The notes under the pieces: model-generated | Told to the model about the DNA's origin: nothing | Seen by the model: the letters and a program-made list of their open reading frames with translations, nothing else | Database searches by the model: none | Origin: Anaerotignum sp. MSJ-24 | GTDB taxonomy: Bacteria; Bacillota; Clostridia; Lachnospirales; Anaerotignaceae | Assembly: GCF_018918145.1 (NCBI RefSeq) | Contig: NZ_JAHLPX010000002.1 | Location: 33,099 to 97,098, forward strand | Direction of reading: 5' to 3' | DNA: 64,000 nt | Position numbers and translations under genes: made by a program | Shown: piece after piece, positions 18,734 to 27,506 of the stretch | How positions within the stretch are numbered: position 1 is the stretch's first letter | How the letters are laid out: each line of letters begins with the position of its first letter

Positions 18734-18988
18734 TCAAAAAGCATCTTTCATTATTACATCTTTCAGAAAGCTGTTAAATTCATTATATTCAGCATCGGTA
18801 AGCTTATTCGGACGGCTCATAACAATCAGCTCATGTCCGGAATTTCCGATATGATACGGAGGATGAATATGAGAATACTGATTTTTAACAAAACCGCATC
18901 TTTCATAAAAGCCCTTTCTTCTTATTGAAATATCGTCAACAGGAGGATCTATTTCAAGAATCAGTCCTATTTCTTTCAATAAATCCAA
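18734..18988 (-). pseudogene. C-terminal fragment of a GNAT acetyltransferase
   Basis: The 84 residues contain the end of a GNAT protein: EIDPPVDDISIRRKGFYERCGF, then HPPYHIGNSGHELIVMSRP. The acetyl-CoA-binding first half is absent and the sequence directly upstream is the glyA terminator, so the gene is truncated rather than merely short. An ATG is present, but a functional product is unlikely. Confidence 0.65.
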
Positions 18989-19009
18989 TATTCTCTCTCC
19001 ATAAATAAT

Positions 19010-19050
19010 TATATAATAAAACCCATCCGGGACTGCTCCCGAATGGGTTT
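19010..19050 (-). terminator. Terminator of glyA
   Basis: AAACCCATCCGGGA pairs with TCCCGAATGGGTTT (19037-19050) and is followed on the minus strand by TTTTATTATAT. Confidence 0.88.
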
Positions 19051-19084
19051 GTATTTTACCTAAATTTACCTAAGGCAAACTATA

Positions 19085-20326
19085 TTACTCATAAAGAGGA
19101 TATTTCTTTGTAAGTGCATCAACTCTTGCGATAGCCTCTGCCTTAAAGCCTTCAAAGTCTTTAAGTGTGCCTGAAATAATTGCTGCGATTTCCTTCATAT
19201 CTTCTTCTTTCATGCCTCTTGTTGTAACGGCAGGTGTACCAAGACGAACACCGCTTGTTACGAAAGGTGACTGAGGATCGAAAGGAATTGTATTCTTATT
19301 GCATGTAACTCTTACTTCGTCAAGCATCTTTTCAGCATCTTTGCCTGTTACATTGTATTTTCTGAGGTCAACAAGCATAAGGTGGTTATCTGTTCCGCCT
19401 GAAACGATGTCAAGGCCGTTTGCCATAAGTCCTTCTGCAAGAGCCTTAGCGTTCTTAACAACCTGTGTCATATATTCCTTATATTCGGGTGTAAGAGCCT
19501 CTTTGAAGCATACAGCCTTAGCCGCAATGATGTGCATAAGAGGACCGCCCTGTATTCCGGGGAAAATAGCTTTGTCAATCTTCTGTGCATACTCTTCCTT
19601 GCACATAATCATACCGCCTCTGGGGCCTCTGAGTGTCTTATGTGTTGTTGTTGTAACGAAATCAGCATAAGGTACAGGTGAAGGATGAAGTCCTGTTGCA
19701 ACAAGACCTGCGATATGAGCAATATCTACCATAAGATATGCTCCTACCTTCTTGGCAATCTTTGAAATTCTTTCAAAGTCGATTGTTCTTGCATATGCAC
19801 TTGCTCCGGCAACGATAAGTTTGGGCTTTGCTTCAACAGCAATTCTCTCAAATTCATCATAATCGATGAAGCCTGTTTCGTCTACACCGTAAGGTACAAC
19901 GTGGAAATATTTACCCGAAATATTAACCGGTGAACCGTGTGAAAGATGTCCGCCATGGCTTAAGTTCATACCAAGGATAGTATCTCCCGGCTCAAGCATA
20001 GCAAAATAAACAGCAATGTTTGCCTGGCTGCCTGAATGAGGCTGAACATTAACATGTTCACAGCCGAAAAGCTGTTTTGCTCTTTCCCTTGCAAGGTTTT
20101 CAACAACGTCTACGTTTACACAGCCGCCGTAATAACGCTTTCCGGGATAGCCTTCTGCATATTTATTTGTAAGATGTGTTCCCATTGCATCCATAACAGC
20201 AGGTGAAACAAAGTTTTCAGATGCAATAAGCTCGATATTATCTCTCTGACGCTTAAGTTCTGCCTCCATAGCCTGTACAATTTCAGGATCTTCAGCAGCA
20301 ATTCTTGAGAAATCAAGTACGCTCAT
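19085..20326 (-). CDS. glyA: Serine hydroxymethyltransferase
   Basis: The 413-residue protein has full SHMT length and motifs: [14 protein letters not shown] near residue 32, [20 protein letters not shown] segment, HGGHLSHG, and the PLP lysine motif [14 protein letters not shown] near residue 225. It converts serine and THF to glycine and 5,10-methylene-THF, feeding the methionine operon downstream. It has its own promoter and terminator. A threonine/serine exporter is encoded divergently, a physiologically fitting neighbour. Confidence 0.97.
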   Translation of the reverse strand: MSVLDFSRIAAEDPEIVQAMEAELKRQRDNIELIASENFVSPAVMDAMGTHLTNKYAEGYPGKRYYGGCVNVDVVENLARERAKQLFGCEHVNVQPHSGSQANIAVYFAMLEPGDTILGMNLSHGGHLSHGSPVNISGKYFHVVPYGVDETGFIDYDEFERIAVEAKPKLIVAGASAYARTIDFERISKIAKKVGAYLMVDIAHIAGLVATGLHPSPVPYADFVTTTTHKTLRGPRGGMIMCKEEYAQKIDKAIFPGIQGGPLMHIIAAKAVCFKEALTPEYKEYMTQVVKNAKALAEGLMANGLDIVSGGTDNHLMLVDLRKYNVTGKDAEKMLDEVRVTCNKNTIPFDPQSPFVTSGVRLGTPAVTTRGMKEEDMKEIAAIISGTLKDFEGFKAEAIARVDALTKKYPLYE

Positions 20327-20380
20327 TTAAAATATCCTCCTTGAATTATATTTGTAATTTCTAAACTTACAACGAATAAT

Positions 20381-20409
20381 ATTATATACCAAAATTCGGC
20401 TAATGTCAC
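20381..20409 (-). promoter_or_regulatory. glyA promoter
   Basis: On the minus strand GTGACA (20404-20409) and TATAAT (20381-20386) are 17 bp apart, 55 bp before the glyA start. I see no recognisable THF or glycine riboswitch between them. Confidence 0.65.
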
Positions 20410-20584
20410 CAAATTTTTTGTATCAGCCGTTTTATGCTCTGTTCTGTCAAATATGTATAACAAAACGTCAAAAAATTTGTTTATAATTGTCATTATATTT
20501 TTATCTGACATTCTGTTATCATGTATGTTATGCAAATTTTCAATTAAACCATGCAGTTTGATACAGTCAGGAGATGCAGTTTAG

Positions 20585-21358
20585 GTGAACAGTCGAAATA
20601 TCCTCGAATTTGCCGTAACCACCGGCGAAAGAATGCTTGCCAACGGTTGCGGAACACATAGAATAGAAGGTCTTATAAACAAAATACTTGAGCCCTGCAA
20701 GTTCAGAAACCATGAAATTTTCGTTACAACAACCGGTATTGTTATAACAGTGGAATCTGTCGATGAAGGCGTTATAACCGTTATGAAACAGGTGCCGAAG
20801 AAAAAAATGCACACGGAGCATATATCCCTTATTGAAGACATAGTAAATTCATTTGTTGCCGGCGAACTCACAGCTGAACAGGCACTTGTGGAACTTAAAA
20901 ATGCCGATTCAAAGGCGACCTATCCGTACTGGATAACAATACTTGCCTATGGTATGGCAGGCTGTTTTAGAACGCTTATGTTCGGAGGCCAGATAATAGA
21001 CGGCCTTGTTTCAGTATGCGTAGGAGTATGTATGGGAATTTTTGTGCAGGCATTAAACGCCAAAAACACATTTACGTTTCTTGTAAACTGCTGCGGAGGC
21101 TTTGTGGTCGGTTTCCTTGCGGTATTGTTTATGCGTTTCGGTATGGGTTCAATGCTTGATAAAATAATAATCGGAACACTGATGCCCATTGCTCCGGGAG
21201 TACCCTTTGTTCATTCGGTAAACGACATTCTTCACGGCGATTATACATCCGGCATGACCCGTGCATATGAAGCAATACTTACCGCCGCCGCAATAAGCAC
21301 CGGAGTTGCCTTTGCTATGATATTATGGAAGCTTTTGGGAGGTAATGTTTCATTATGA
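20585..21358 (+). CDS. Threonine/serine exporter family protein, ThrE N-terminal type (DUF1212)
   Basis: The 257-residue protein begins with a cytoplasmic ThrE-type domain (ILEFAVTTGERMLANGCGTHRIE; later residues like VTTTGIVITVES) and continues into about five hydrophobic segments from residue 115. In two-gene versions this half pairs with a small membrane protein, encoded next. Together they correspond to Corynebacterium ThrE, which exports threonine and serine. The start is a GTG preceded by AGGAG. It is divergent from glyA, so serine levels may connect the two. Confidence 0.87.
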   Translation: MNSRNILEFAVTTGERMLANGCGTHRIEGLINKILEPCKFRNHEIFVTTTGIVITVESVDEGVITVMKQVPKKKMHTEHISLIEDIVNSFVAGELTAEQALVELKNADSKATYPYWITILAYGMAGCFRTLMFGGQIIDGLVSVCVGVCMGIFVQALNAKNTFTFLVNCCGGFVVGFLAVLFMRFGMGSMLDKIIIGTLMPIAPGVPFVHSVNDILHGDYTSGMTRAYEAILTAAAISTGVAFAMILWKLLGGNVSL

Positions 21359-21801
21359 GAACAGTTTTAATAGAAATGCTGCTTGCATCGCTTGCATGTA
21401 TGTTTTTTGCGATTGTGTACAATACGCCCAAAAAAGAATTGGTTTTCTGCTGGCTTTTCGGCGGCATAGGTTACGGAATATATTATTATCTTGTTAAGTT
21501 TTGCAGTATGGGAACATTTGCGAATTTCTTCGGCGCCTTCGCCATAGCAATTCTTGCAAGATTTACATCTAATAGACGAGAGATACCTGTGATGGTATAT
21601 GTTCTTCCTTCTGTGTTTCCGCTTTCGCCCGGCGGAAATATGTATAACGCCTGTTATGCGCTTATTATGAACAACCTTGATATGGCAATGACAGAAACAA
21701 TGAAGTGCATAAAAATAGTTGGTATGTGCGTAATAGCGATATTGATTGTGCTTTCACTGCCGGAAGGAATATTCAAAAACAGAGACAAAGCCAAAGCTTA
21801 A
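21355..21801 (+). CDS. Threonine/serine exporter, ThrE C-terminal type (ThrE_2)
   Basis: This 148-residue membrane protein has four hydrophobic segments and the motif YVLPSVFPLSPGGNMYNACYAL typical of the small ThrE_2 subunit. Its ATG overlaps the upstream gene's stop by 4 bp (ATGA), so translation is coupled. It completes the split ThrE exporter. Confidence 0.87.
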   Translation: MRTVLIEMLLASLACMFFAIVYNTPKKELVFCWLFGGIGYGIYYYLVKFCSMGTFANFFGAFAIAILARFTSNRREIPVMVYVLPSVFPLSPGGNMYNACYALIMNNLDMAMTETMKCIKIVGMCVIAILIVLSLPEGIFKNRDKAKA

Positions 21802-21808
21802 AATACAG

Positions 21809-21846
21809 AAAAAGCTCATGTGTGATTACATGGGCTTTTCTTATGT
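21809..21846 (+). terminator. Terminator of the exporter operon
   Basis: AAAAGCTCATGT pairs with ACATGGGCTTTT across a 6-base loop, with a T-rich tail (CTTATGTTTTTT). Confidence 0.8.
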
Positions 21847-21920
21847 TTTTTAAATTATTATTTAATTCAAATTCATACAATTTTAAAATTAAATATAATT
21901 CAGAAAATTTAGATCGAGCA

Positions 21921-22085
21921 ATGAACCGCAAAGTATGCACCCCGAAGAAAACGGGGCGGTCGCAGACCGTTTTGCGTAGCAAAATGCTTTGACCATGATG
22001 CGGTGGTCGAAGACCACTTTGCGAAGCAAAGTTCTGACAGTTTTAAAGGTTCGCAGGGTATGGGACAGAGTCCCATAGGTTTTTC
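21921..22085. repeat. Triloop-hairpin dispersed repeat, copy 1 (long form)
   Basis: This segment is a chain of short hairpins, mostly with 3-base loops: CCCCGaagaaaaCGGGG, GGTCgcaGACC, TTTGCgtaGCAAA, GTGGTCgaaGACCAC, TTTGCgaaGCAAA and TGGGACagaGTCCCA. The first 60 or so bases are identical to copy 2 at 39738. Copy 1 carries an extra internal unit of about 45 bp. It lies between the convergent exporter and MATE genes. Confidence 0.8.
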
Positions 22086-22092
22086 AATAGTT

Positions 22093-23430
22093 TTATTCTT
22101 CTCTTGGCAGAAGCTTTTTCCTTTTTGCGAAATAATATCCGTAACCCATTATGTCCGCAAGCACCCAGCCTATCGGTATTGCCATCCATATACCTATCTC
22201 ACCTATCGGTCCGGCAAGCGTATATGCCAATACAACACGCATTCCGAGTGATATTACCGTAAGCACAACCGACATTCCCGGTCGTTTAACCGCACGATAA
22301 AATCCATAAAGCAGAAACAAACAGCCTATTCCTACATAAAACGCTCCTTCAATATGCAGATACTGTACACCGACGGCAAGCACCTGTGTTTCCTCGGCTT
22401 TTATAAAAATCCTCATAAGCGGCTCAGCAAATACAAATACAAGTGCAGAGATCACCGCTGAAAAGCCTGCCGACAATGCCGTTGCCTTCTTAAAGCCTTC
22501 ACGTATACGTGATGTATACCCTGCACCATAATTCTGTGCAATAAATGTAGAAAACGCATTTCCGAAATCCTGAACCGGAAGATATGCAAATGTATCAATC
22601 TTTACTGCCGCTGCAAATGCCGCCATTGTTACCGCACCAAAACTGTCAACAAGACGTTGTATAAGCAGTATACCGAAATTCATTGCCGACTGCTGAACAC
22701 AAGTGAGCATGGACATATCGCATATTTCCTTTAAAATAGCTTTATTCCATTTCATGTGCTTTCTGCTCGGAATAAAATCCTTGCATTTCGTAAGATAATA
22801 TATCGATATGCCTATTCCCGAAACATACTGTGCCGCAACCGTTGCCGCAGCCGCACCGCCAATTCCCCAATGAAAAACAAGCACAAACAACATATCCAGA
22901 CCTATATTAAGCAATGCAGATGTTCCGAGAAACCACAACGGCGTCATAGAATTTCCGACTGCCCTAAGCAGACAGGCAAAGAAATTATAAAGCGAGGTTG
23001 CGATAAGTCCGGCAAATATAATTATTATATACTCCTTCATTGAACCGTAAAGCTCATCGGGAACCTGCAAAAAAGTAAGTATCGGATTAACGCATATGTA
23101 AACGATAATATTCATAACAATCGTTACAGACATAATAAGCCCGAAGGCATGGACTATTGCACTTTTCAGCGAATCTCTGTCGTTTTTTCCAAGATAAATA
23201 GAAAACAATGCTCCCGCTCCCATTGAAAGCCCTATAAAAATCGAAGTAAGAAATGTCATCAGCGTATAAGCCGAACCGACTGCCGCAAGTGCGTTTTTTC
23301 CGAGAGCCTGACCGACAATCAGCGTATCGGCAATGTTATAAAGCTGTTGCAGCAGATTTCCTGCCATCATGGGCAGTGCAAACAGTACAAGTCCTTTGGT
23401 TATACTTCCTTTGGTTAAATCTCGATACAT
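22093..23430 (-). CDS. MATE family efflux transporter
   Basis: From the chosen ATG the protein is 445 residues with about twelve hydrophobic helices in two homologous halves, opening MYRDLTKGSITKGLVLFALP, the usual start of the DinF/NorM-like clostridial MATE group. LPMMAGNLLQQLYNIADTLIVG is the first-helix signature. Such pumps export cationic drugs or metabolites using an ion gradient. Upstream Met codons exist, but the family N-terminus begins at MYRDL. The promoter overlaps an inverted repeat shared with a divergent Lrp-type regulator, which probably controls it. Confidence 0.92.
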   Translation of the reverse strand: MYRDLTKGSITKGLVLFALPMMAGNLLQQLYNIADTLIVGQALGKNALAAVGSAYTLMTFLTSIFIGLSMGAGALFSIYLGKNDRDSLKSAIVHAFGLIMSVTIVMNIIVYICVNPILTFLQVPDELYGSMKEYIIIIFAGLIATSLYNFFACLLRAVGNSMTPLWFLGTSALLNIGLDMLFVLVFHWGIGGAAAATVAAQYVSGIGISIYYLTKCKDFIPSRKHMKWNKAILKEICDMSMLTCVQQSAMNFGILLIQRLVDSFGAVTMAAFAAAVKIDTFAYLPVQDFGNAFSTFIAQNYGAGYTSRIREGFKKATALSAGFSAVISALVFVFAEPLMRIFIKAEETQVLAVGVQYLHIEGAFYVGIGCLFLLYGFYRAVKRPGMSVVLTVISLGMRVVLAYTLAGPIGEIGIWMAIPIGWVLADIMGYGYYFAKRKKLLPREE

Positions 23431-23461
23431 ATAATCACCCATAACATTATAATTAATTATA

Positions 23462-23496
23462 GTAAGCATTATACCATTTTTGCTTACATAATGCAA
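23462..23496 (-). promoter_or_regulatory. MATE promoter with overlapping inverted repeat
   Basis: On the minus strand TTGCAT (23491-23496) and TATAAT (23468-23473) are 17 bp apart. GTAAGCA (23462-23468) and TGCTTAC (23481-23487) form a perfect inverted repeat inside this promoter, a likely operator for the divergent Lrp-like protein. Confidence 0.7.
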
Positions 23497-23511
23497 TATA
23501 TAACTTTCATA

Positions 23512-23540
23512 TTGAAATACAACTACAACTATGCTATACT
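23512..23540 (+). promoter_or_regulatory. Promoter of the Lrp-type regulator
   Basis: TTGAAA (23512-23517) and TATACT (23535-23540) are 17 bp apart, 19 bp before the start codon. Confidence 0.7.
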
Positions 23541-23558
23541 GTCATAGAGGTGATATTT

Positions 23559-24017
23559 ATGTATCTTGACGGCTTAGACGAAATCGACCAGAAAATAATT
23601 ACACTGCTTATAGAAAATGCGAGATACACCTATTCGGAAATCGGCGACCGATTGGGACTTTCCCGTGTTGCAATAAAAAACCATATAGATGCTCTTGAAG
23701 CACAGGGAATTATAGAAGAATACACAACAATAATAAATCCACAAAAGCTCGGCGGTGCTGTTTCATGCTATTTTGAAATAGAAACATCACCTTCAAGCTT
23801 TACAAAGGTTATACAGCTTTTGTGTGACTGTCCTACCGTAACGCAAATTTACCGCACTACCGGCAAATGCCGGCTTCATGTACATGCCGTTGCCGCAAAC
23901 CACGATGAGCTTGAAGGCTTTCTTTCCGAGGTAATCGACAAGCTTCCGGACATTGTTTCAATAAGCACAAATGTTATTCTATCAAGCATAAAGGACATAA
24001 AAGGCTTAAGATTATAG
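23559..24017 (+). CDS. Lrp/AsnC family transcriptional regulator
   Basis: The 152-residue protein starts with an AsnC-type winged helix (LDEIDQKIITLLIENARYTYSEIGDRLGLSRVAIKNHIDALE) followed by a RAM-like ligand domain (about 70-150). The start is set at the ATG 23559, because GAGGTG lies seven bases upstream; a GTG nine bases earlier overlaps that site. It is divergent from the MATE gene, and the shared 128-bp region contains an inverted repeat over the MATE promoter. Confidence 0.9.
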   Translation: MYLDGLDEIDQKIITLLIENARYTYSEIGDRLGLSRVAIKNHIDALEAQGIIEEYTTIINPQKLGGAVSCYFEIETSPSSFTKVIQLLCDCPTVTQIYRTTGKCRLHVHAVAANHDELEGFLSEVIDKLPDIVSISTNVILSSIKDIKGLRL

Positions 24018-24025
24018 GACGCAAA

Positions 24026-24062
24026 AATGCACCGAACTTCTTCATTCGGTGCATTAATTTTT
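24026..24062. terminator. Terminator between Lrp and GT8 genes
   Basis: AATGCACCGAA pairs with TTCGGTGCATT across an 8-base loop, followed by AATTTTT on the plus strand. Confidence 0.8.
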
Positions 24063-24064
24063 GC

Positions 24065-24892
24065 TTAATTCTCAAATATATTTTTTTCTTTTGCCAGCTT
24101 GGCTATATCCTCATAAAATCTGCCCAAAATGCCGTTATAATCATCTTTCCATGGCTTATTTTCACCATAATAGTGAATAATGACTGAGTTTTCCCAAACC
24201 CAATTTATATCAATATATTCATTCTTTGGATTTAGATTGTTCATTTTTATAATTCTGTCACTGATATTATACTTCAGAGTATCAAGCAGATTTATTTTAT
24301 CTCCGTATAATGCGGAAATTATATCCTGATCAGGAAGAATAAAGTGCTTTCCATATTTCTTGACGTAATCAAACACTTCCTTTATTGTCTGGTTTCTTCT
24401 AAGTTCATCAAGATTCATAAGCATAACTCCCGAATTGATATACGGTGTGTTTTTCTTCATTCCGAGCCTTATTCTGTTCACATCATTCAAAAACGTCTTT
24501 GTGTGGCTGCATGCCGCATAATAATATCCGTCAAGATTGGTATTATAAAGCTCTTCAAGGGAATTTATGACAATTATATCCGGATCAAGATAAAGCACCC
24601 TGTCCATATTTTTCGGCAGAAATTCCGATGCAAATATGCGGTAATAAACCACTTTGGAATATCTGACAGTTTCCGGAAATCCCTTAAATATACTGTCATC
24701 AGCCTCTATCAGATGAATTTTCAATCCTTCCTTAAGCCGTTCCATATTTCCCACAAAGTCGTTAAAATCCTCGGTATTCTTGGTTATTATATAGACATTC
24801 CAGCCGTCCTTTGACGGAAAACGCATAATAGAAAGCAGGCACATTTTCAGCGGTTCAATATAATTCTTATCAAGTGTGAAGAGAAAATTCAT
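24065..24892 (-). CDS. Glycosyltransferase family 8 protein
   Basis: The 275-residue protein opens MNFLFTLDKNYIEPLKMCLLSI and carries the GT8 DxD motif in RVLYLDPDIIVINSLEEL near residue 100, plus NSGVMLMNLDELR and HYYGENKPW. GT8 enzymes are retaining transferases using UDP-glucose or UDP-galactose, often for cell-surface glycans. The gene begins 4 bp after the ftsH-like gene and is probably its operon partner. Acceptor unknown. Confidence 0.9.
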   Translation of the reverse strand: MNFLFTLDKNYIEPLKMCLLSIMRFPSKDGWNVYIITKNTEDFNDFVGNMERLKEGLKIHLIEADDSIFKGFPETVRYSKVVYYRIFASEFLPKNMDRVLYLDPDIIVINSLEELYNTNLDGYYYAACSHTKTFLNDVNRIRLGMKKNTPYINSGVMLMNLDELRRNQTIKEVFDYVKKYGKHFILPDQDIISALYGDKINLLDTLKYNISDRIIKMNNLNPKNEYIDINWVWENSVIIHYYGENKPWKDDYNGILGRFYEDIAKLAKEKNIFEN

Positions 24893-24896
24893 TTAA

Positions 24897-26720
24897 TCAA
24901 TCCTTTTTACTGAGTATCTGCATAAATTCTTCGCCTGTTATTGTTTCATTCTCATAGAGATATTTAGAAATTTCATGGAGCTTCATTATGTTATCTTCAA
25001 GAAGCTTTTTAGCCTTATCGTGCTGTGTTTCGACAATATTGACAACCATTTCATCAATTTTTGTCTGTGTTTCGGCTGAACAGGTAAGGCTTGTATCTCC
25101 GCCGAGATACTGGTTGTTCATTGTTTCCATTGCAACCATGCCGAATTTATCCGTCATACCAAAACGAGAAACCATTGCCTTTGCAAGCTTTGTTGCCTGT
25201 TCAATATCGTTTGACGCACCTGTCGTTATTTCCTTGAATATTATTTCTTCTGCGGCACGACCGCCTGTGAATGTTGCAATCTTATTTTCGATTTCGGTTT
25301 TTGACATAAGGTAATGCTCGCCTTCATCAACCTGCATTGTATAACCCAAAGCACCCGATGTTCTCGGTATAATAGTTATTTTCTGCACAGGTGCGGAGTT
25401 TGTCTGGAGTGCTGCAACAAGCGCATGACCTACCTCATGGTAAGAAACAATAAGCTTTTCTTTATCGGAAAGTATTTTGTTTTTCTTCTGATAGCCCGCA
25501 ATTACTACCTCAACACTTTCCATAAGGTCCTGCTGTTCTACCTTTCTTCTTCCCATTCTTACGGCACGAAGAGCCGCCTCATTGATTATATTGGCAAGCT
25601 CGGCACCTGATGCACCGGCAGCTGCCCTCGCTATTTCAGAATAGTCAACGCCATTGGCTGTTTTAATTTTTGCACCATGAACCTTAAGTATATCGATACG
25701 TCCCTGTAAATCCGGAAGCTCAACGGGAATACGTCTGTCAAAACGGCCGGGTCTGAGAAGTGCCGGATCAAGAGATTCCGGACGGTTTGTAGCCGCAAGA
25801 ATGACAACACCGTTGTTTCCGTCGAAGCCATCCATTTCTGTAAGGAGCTGGTTTAATGTCTGCTCACGTTCATCATTTCCGCCTATCTGACCATCACGTT
25901 TTTTACCTATTGTATCAATCTCATCTATGAATACTATACAGGGGGCCTTTTCCTTTGCTTGTTTAAAGAGATCTCTTACTTTAGCGGCGCCCATACCAAC
26001 GAACATCTGAACAAACTCAGAACCTGAGATTGAGAAGAAGGGAACATCTGCCTCACCTGCAACAGCTTTCGCAAGAAGCGTTTTACCTGTACCGGGAGGG
26101 CCTACAAGCAAAGCACCCTTGGGAAGTGATGCACCGATTTCCGTATATTTTTGAGGATTATGAAGATAATCGACTATTTCCTGCAAAAGTTCCTTGGCTT
26201 CTTCCTCACCTGCAACATCCTTAAACTTAATACCTGTATCACTCTTTACATATATCTTTGCTCCGTTGTTTCCGCCCATACCGAACTGCATCATAGTCGG
26301 ATTGCTTCCAAGCTTATCGGCCATTTTCTTTGAAACCCATCTGGAAAGAGCAACCATTATAAGTATCGGAACAACAAGACTGAGGAAATAATATGTCAAA
26401 GGACTCATTTGTTTAACTATTTCCTTATTAAAAGACGCTCCGGATTCAAAAAGTCTGTCAACCAAATTGGGATCGTTAAGGTTACCGGTTTTATAAATCT
26501 GTGTTCCGGCTTTATCGGTAAACACGATTTCGTCTGTATCTATCGTAACATCACCGATATTTTTGTCATCCATCATGGTCATAAATGTTCCGTAATCAAC
26601 CTCTTTAACTCTTGAATTAACAGCTGCCGGGAAAACAACCATATTCAAAATACATAAAACAACCAATGCAATAAGCCAAAACATATACATTGGTTTTTTG
26701 TCCGGTTTAACTTCCTGCAT
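24897..26720 (-). CDS. ftsH: ATP-dependent zinc metalloprotease FtsH
   Basis: The 607-residue protein has two N-terminal transmembrane helices (about 12-30 and 107-126), an AAA domain with Walker A GPPGTGKT near 207, Walker B IVFIDEID, the SRH region, and a peptidase domain with the zinc motif HEVGH near 428 (more often HEAGH). It degrades misassembled membrane proteins and some regulators. Its length is normal. A TetR-type regulator is divergent. Confidence 0.95.
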   Translation of the reverse strand: MQEVKPDKKPMYMFWLIALVVLCILNMVVFPAAVNSRVKEVDYGTFMTMMDDKNIGDVTIDTDEIVFTDKAGTQIYKTGNLNDPNLVDRLFESGASFNKEIVKQMSPLTYYFLSLVVPILIMVALSRWVSKKMADKLGSNPTMMQFGMGGNNGAKIYVKSDTGIKFKDVAGEEEAKELLQEIVDYLHNPQKYTEIGASLPKGALLVGPPGTGKTLLAKAVAGEADVPFFSISGSEFVQMFVGMGAAKVRDLFKQAKEKAPCIVFIDEIDTIGKKRDGQIGGNDEREQTLNQLLTEMDGFDGNNGVVILAATNRPESLDPALLRPGRFDRRIPVELPDLQGRIDILKVHGAKIKTANGVDYSEIARAAAGASGAELANIINEAALRAVRMGRRKVEQQDLMESVEVVIAGYQKKNKILSDKEKLIVSYHEVGHALVAALQTNSAPVQKITIIPRTSGALGYTMQVDEGEHYLMSKTEIENKIATFTGGRAAEEIIFKEITTGASNDIEQATKLAKAMVSRFGMTDKFGMVAMETMNNQYLGGDTSLTCSAETQTKIDEMVVNIVETQHDKAKKLLEDNIMKLHEISKYLYENETITGEEFMQILSKKD

Positions 26721-26804
26721 AAAAAATCACGCTCCTCGTCTGCTAAAATTATATCCTGTTTTATAAAAATATATTTGTTACAATCGTTGTGAATCACCAC
26801 TAAT

Positions 26805-26840
26805 GTTACACTTGTAACTTTCTATTTTTTGTATTATAAT
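26805..26840 (+). promoter_or_regulatory. tetR-type gene promoter with palindromic operator
   Basis: TTGTAA (26812-26817) and TATAAT (26835-26840) are 17 bp apart. The palindrome GTTACA-CT-TGTAAC (26805-26818) covers the -35. Further GTTACA half-sites occur near 26778 and 26879. This is the layout of an autoregulated TetR-family gene. Confidence 0.7.
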
Positions 26841-26895
26841 ATAGCTAAAGACGAAATTCAATAGTGAATACAAAATTTGTTACAGAAAGGAGATT

Positions 26896-27423
26896 ATGCA
26901 ACATATGTCCGCAGATTCAACAAAAGAATGTATCTATACTGCACTGATACTGCTTATGGAACAACACAGCTACGATAAAATAACCGTAACTGACATAACA
27001 AAAAAAGCCGGAGTATCAAGAATGAGCTTTTACCGCCATTTTGATTCAAAGGACGATGTTATATTCAAAGCGGCAGAAGAACGTCTTAGAGAATTAAATG
27101 AAAAAGATGATATAAATGTCTATAAAAACTCAGACGAATTTGAAAAAAGGTACCTTCTCAATATAAAGGATTGCCGAACATTGCTGAAAAGCCTCGACAG
27201 AGCCGGAAAAATTGACCTGCTTTTTCCAATACTGCTTAAAGGAAACACTATGCTTGCAAAAAAACATATGGGACTGGAATCGGACAGCGAAGAGGCCCGT
27301 CTTGCAATCGTATATCACACAGGCGGAATTTTTCAGCTTATAAAGGAATGGCTGCATAACGATTTTAAAGCACCGCCCGACGAGGTTGTTAAAACAATCA
27401 AAAAAATGTGCAAACCTGAATAA
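26896..27423 (+). CDS. TetR/AcrR family regulator
   Basis: The 175-residue protein has an N-terminal TetR helix-turn-helix (YDKITVTDITKKAGVSRMSFYRHFDSKDDVIF) and a helical C-terminal ligand domain. AAAGGAG precedes the ATG. Palindromic GTTACA/TGTAAC sites in its own promoter suggest autoregulation, and the divergent ftsH unit could be a second target. The inducer is unknown. Confidence 0.9.
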   Translation: MQHMSADSTKECIYTALILLMEQHSYDKITVTDITKKAGVSRMSFYRHFDSKDDVIFKAAEERLRELNEKDDINVYKNSDEFEKRYLLNIKDCRTLLKSLDRAGKIDLLFPILLKGNTMLAKKHMGLESDSEEARLAIVYHTGGIFQLIKEWLHNDFKAPPDEVVKTIKKMCKPE

Positions 27424-27452
27424 AACACGCATAAATCCTTATATCGCAACAT

Positions 27453-27492
27453 AAAAAATATACGCAATCCAATCGGAAAGCGTATATTTTTT
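27453..27492. terminator. Bidirectional terminator
   Basis: AAAAAATATACGC (27453-27465) and GCGTATATTTTTT (27480-27492) form a perfect 13-bp stem between convergent genes, with A/U tails for both strands. Confidence 0.85.
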
Positions 27493-27506
27493 AATTTATC
27501 ACTATT

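Noticed and set aside
20327..20584. Glycine or tetrahydrofolate riboswitch before glyA
   Set aside because: No conserved core is recognisable by eye, and the promoter lies only 55 bp from the start codon, leaving little room.
24908..25500. Defective FtsH because of HEVGH instead of HEAGH
   Set aside because: The HExxH zinc motif is intact and the middle position tolerates small hydrophobic residues; AAA motifs and length are normal.
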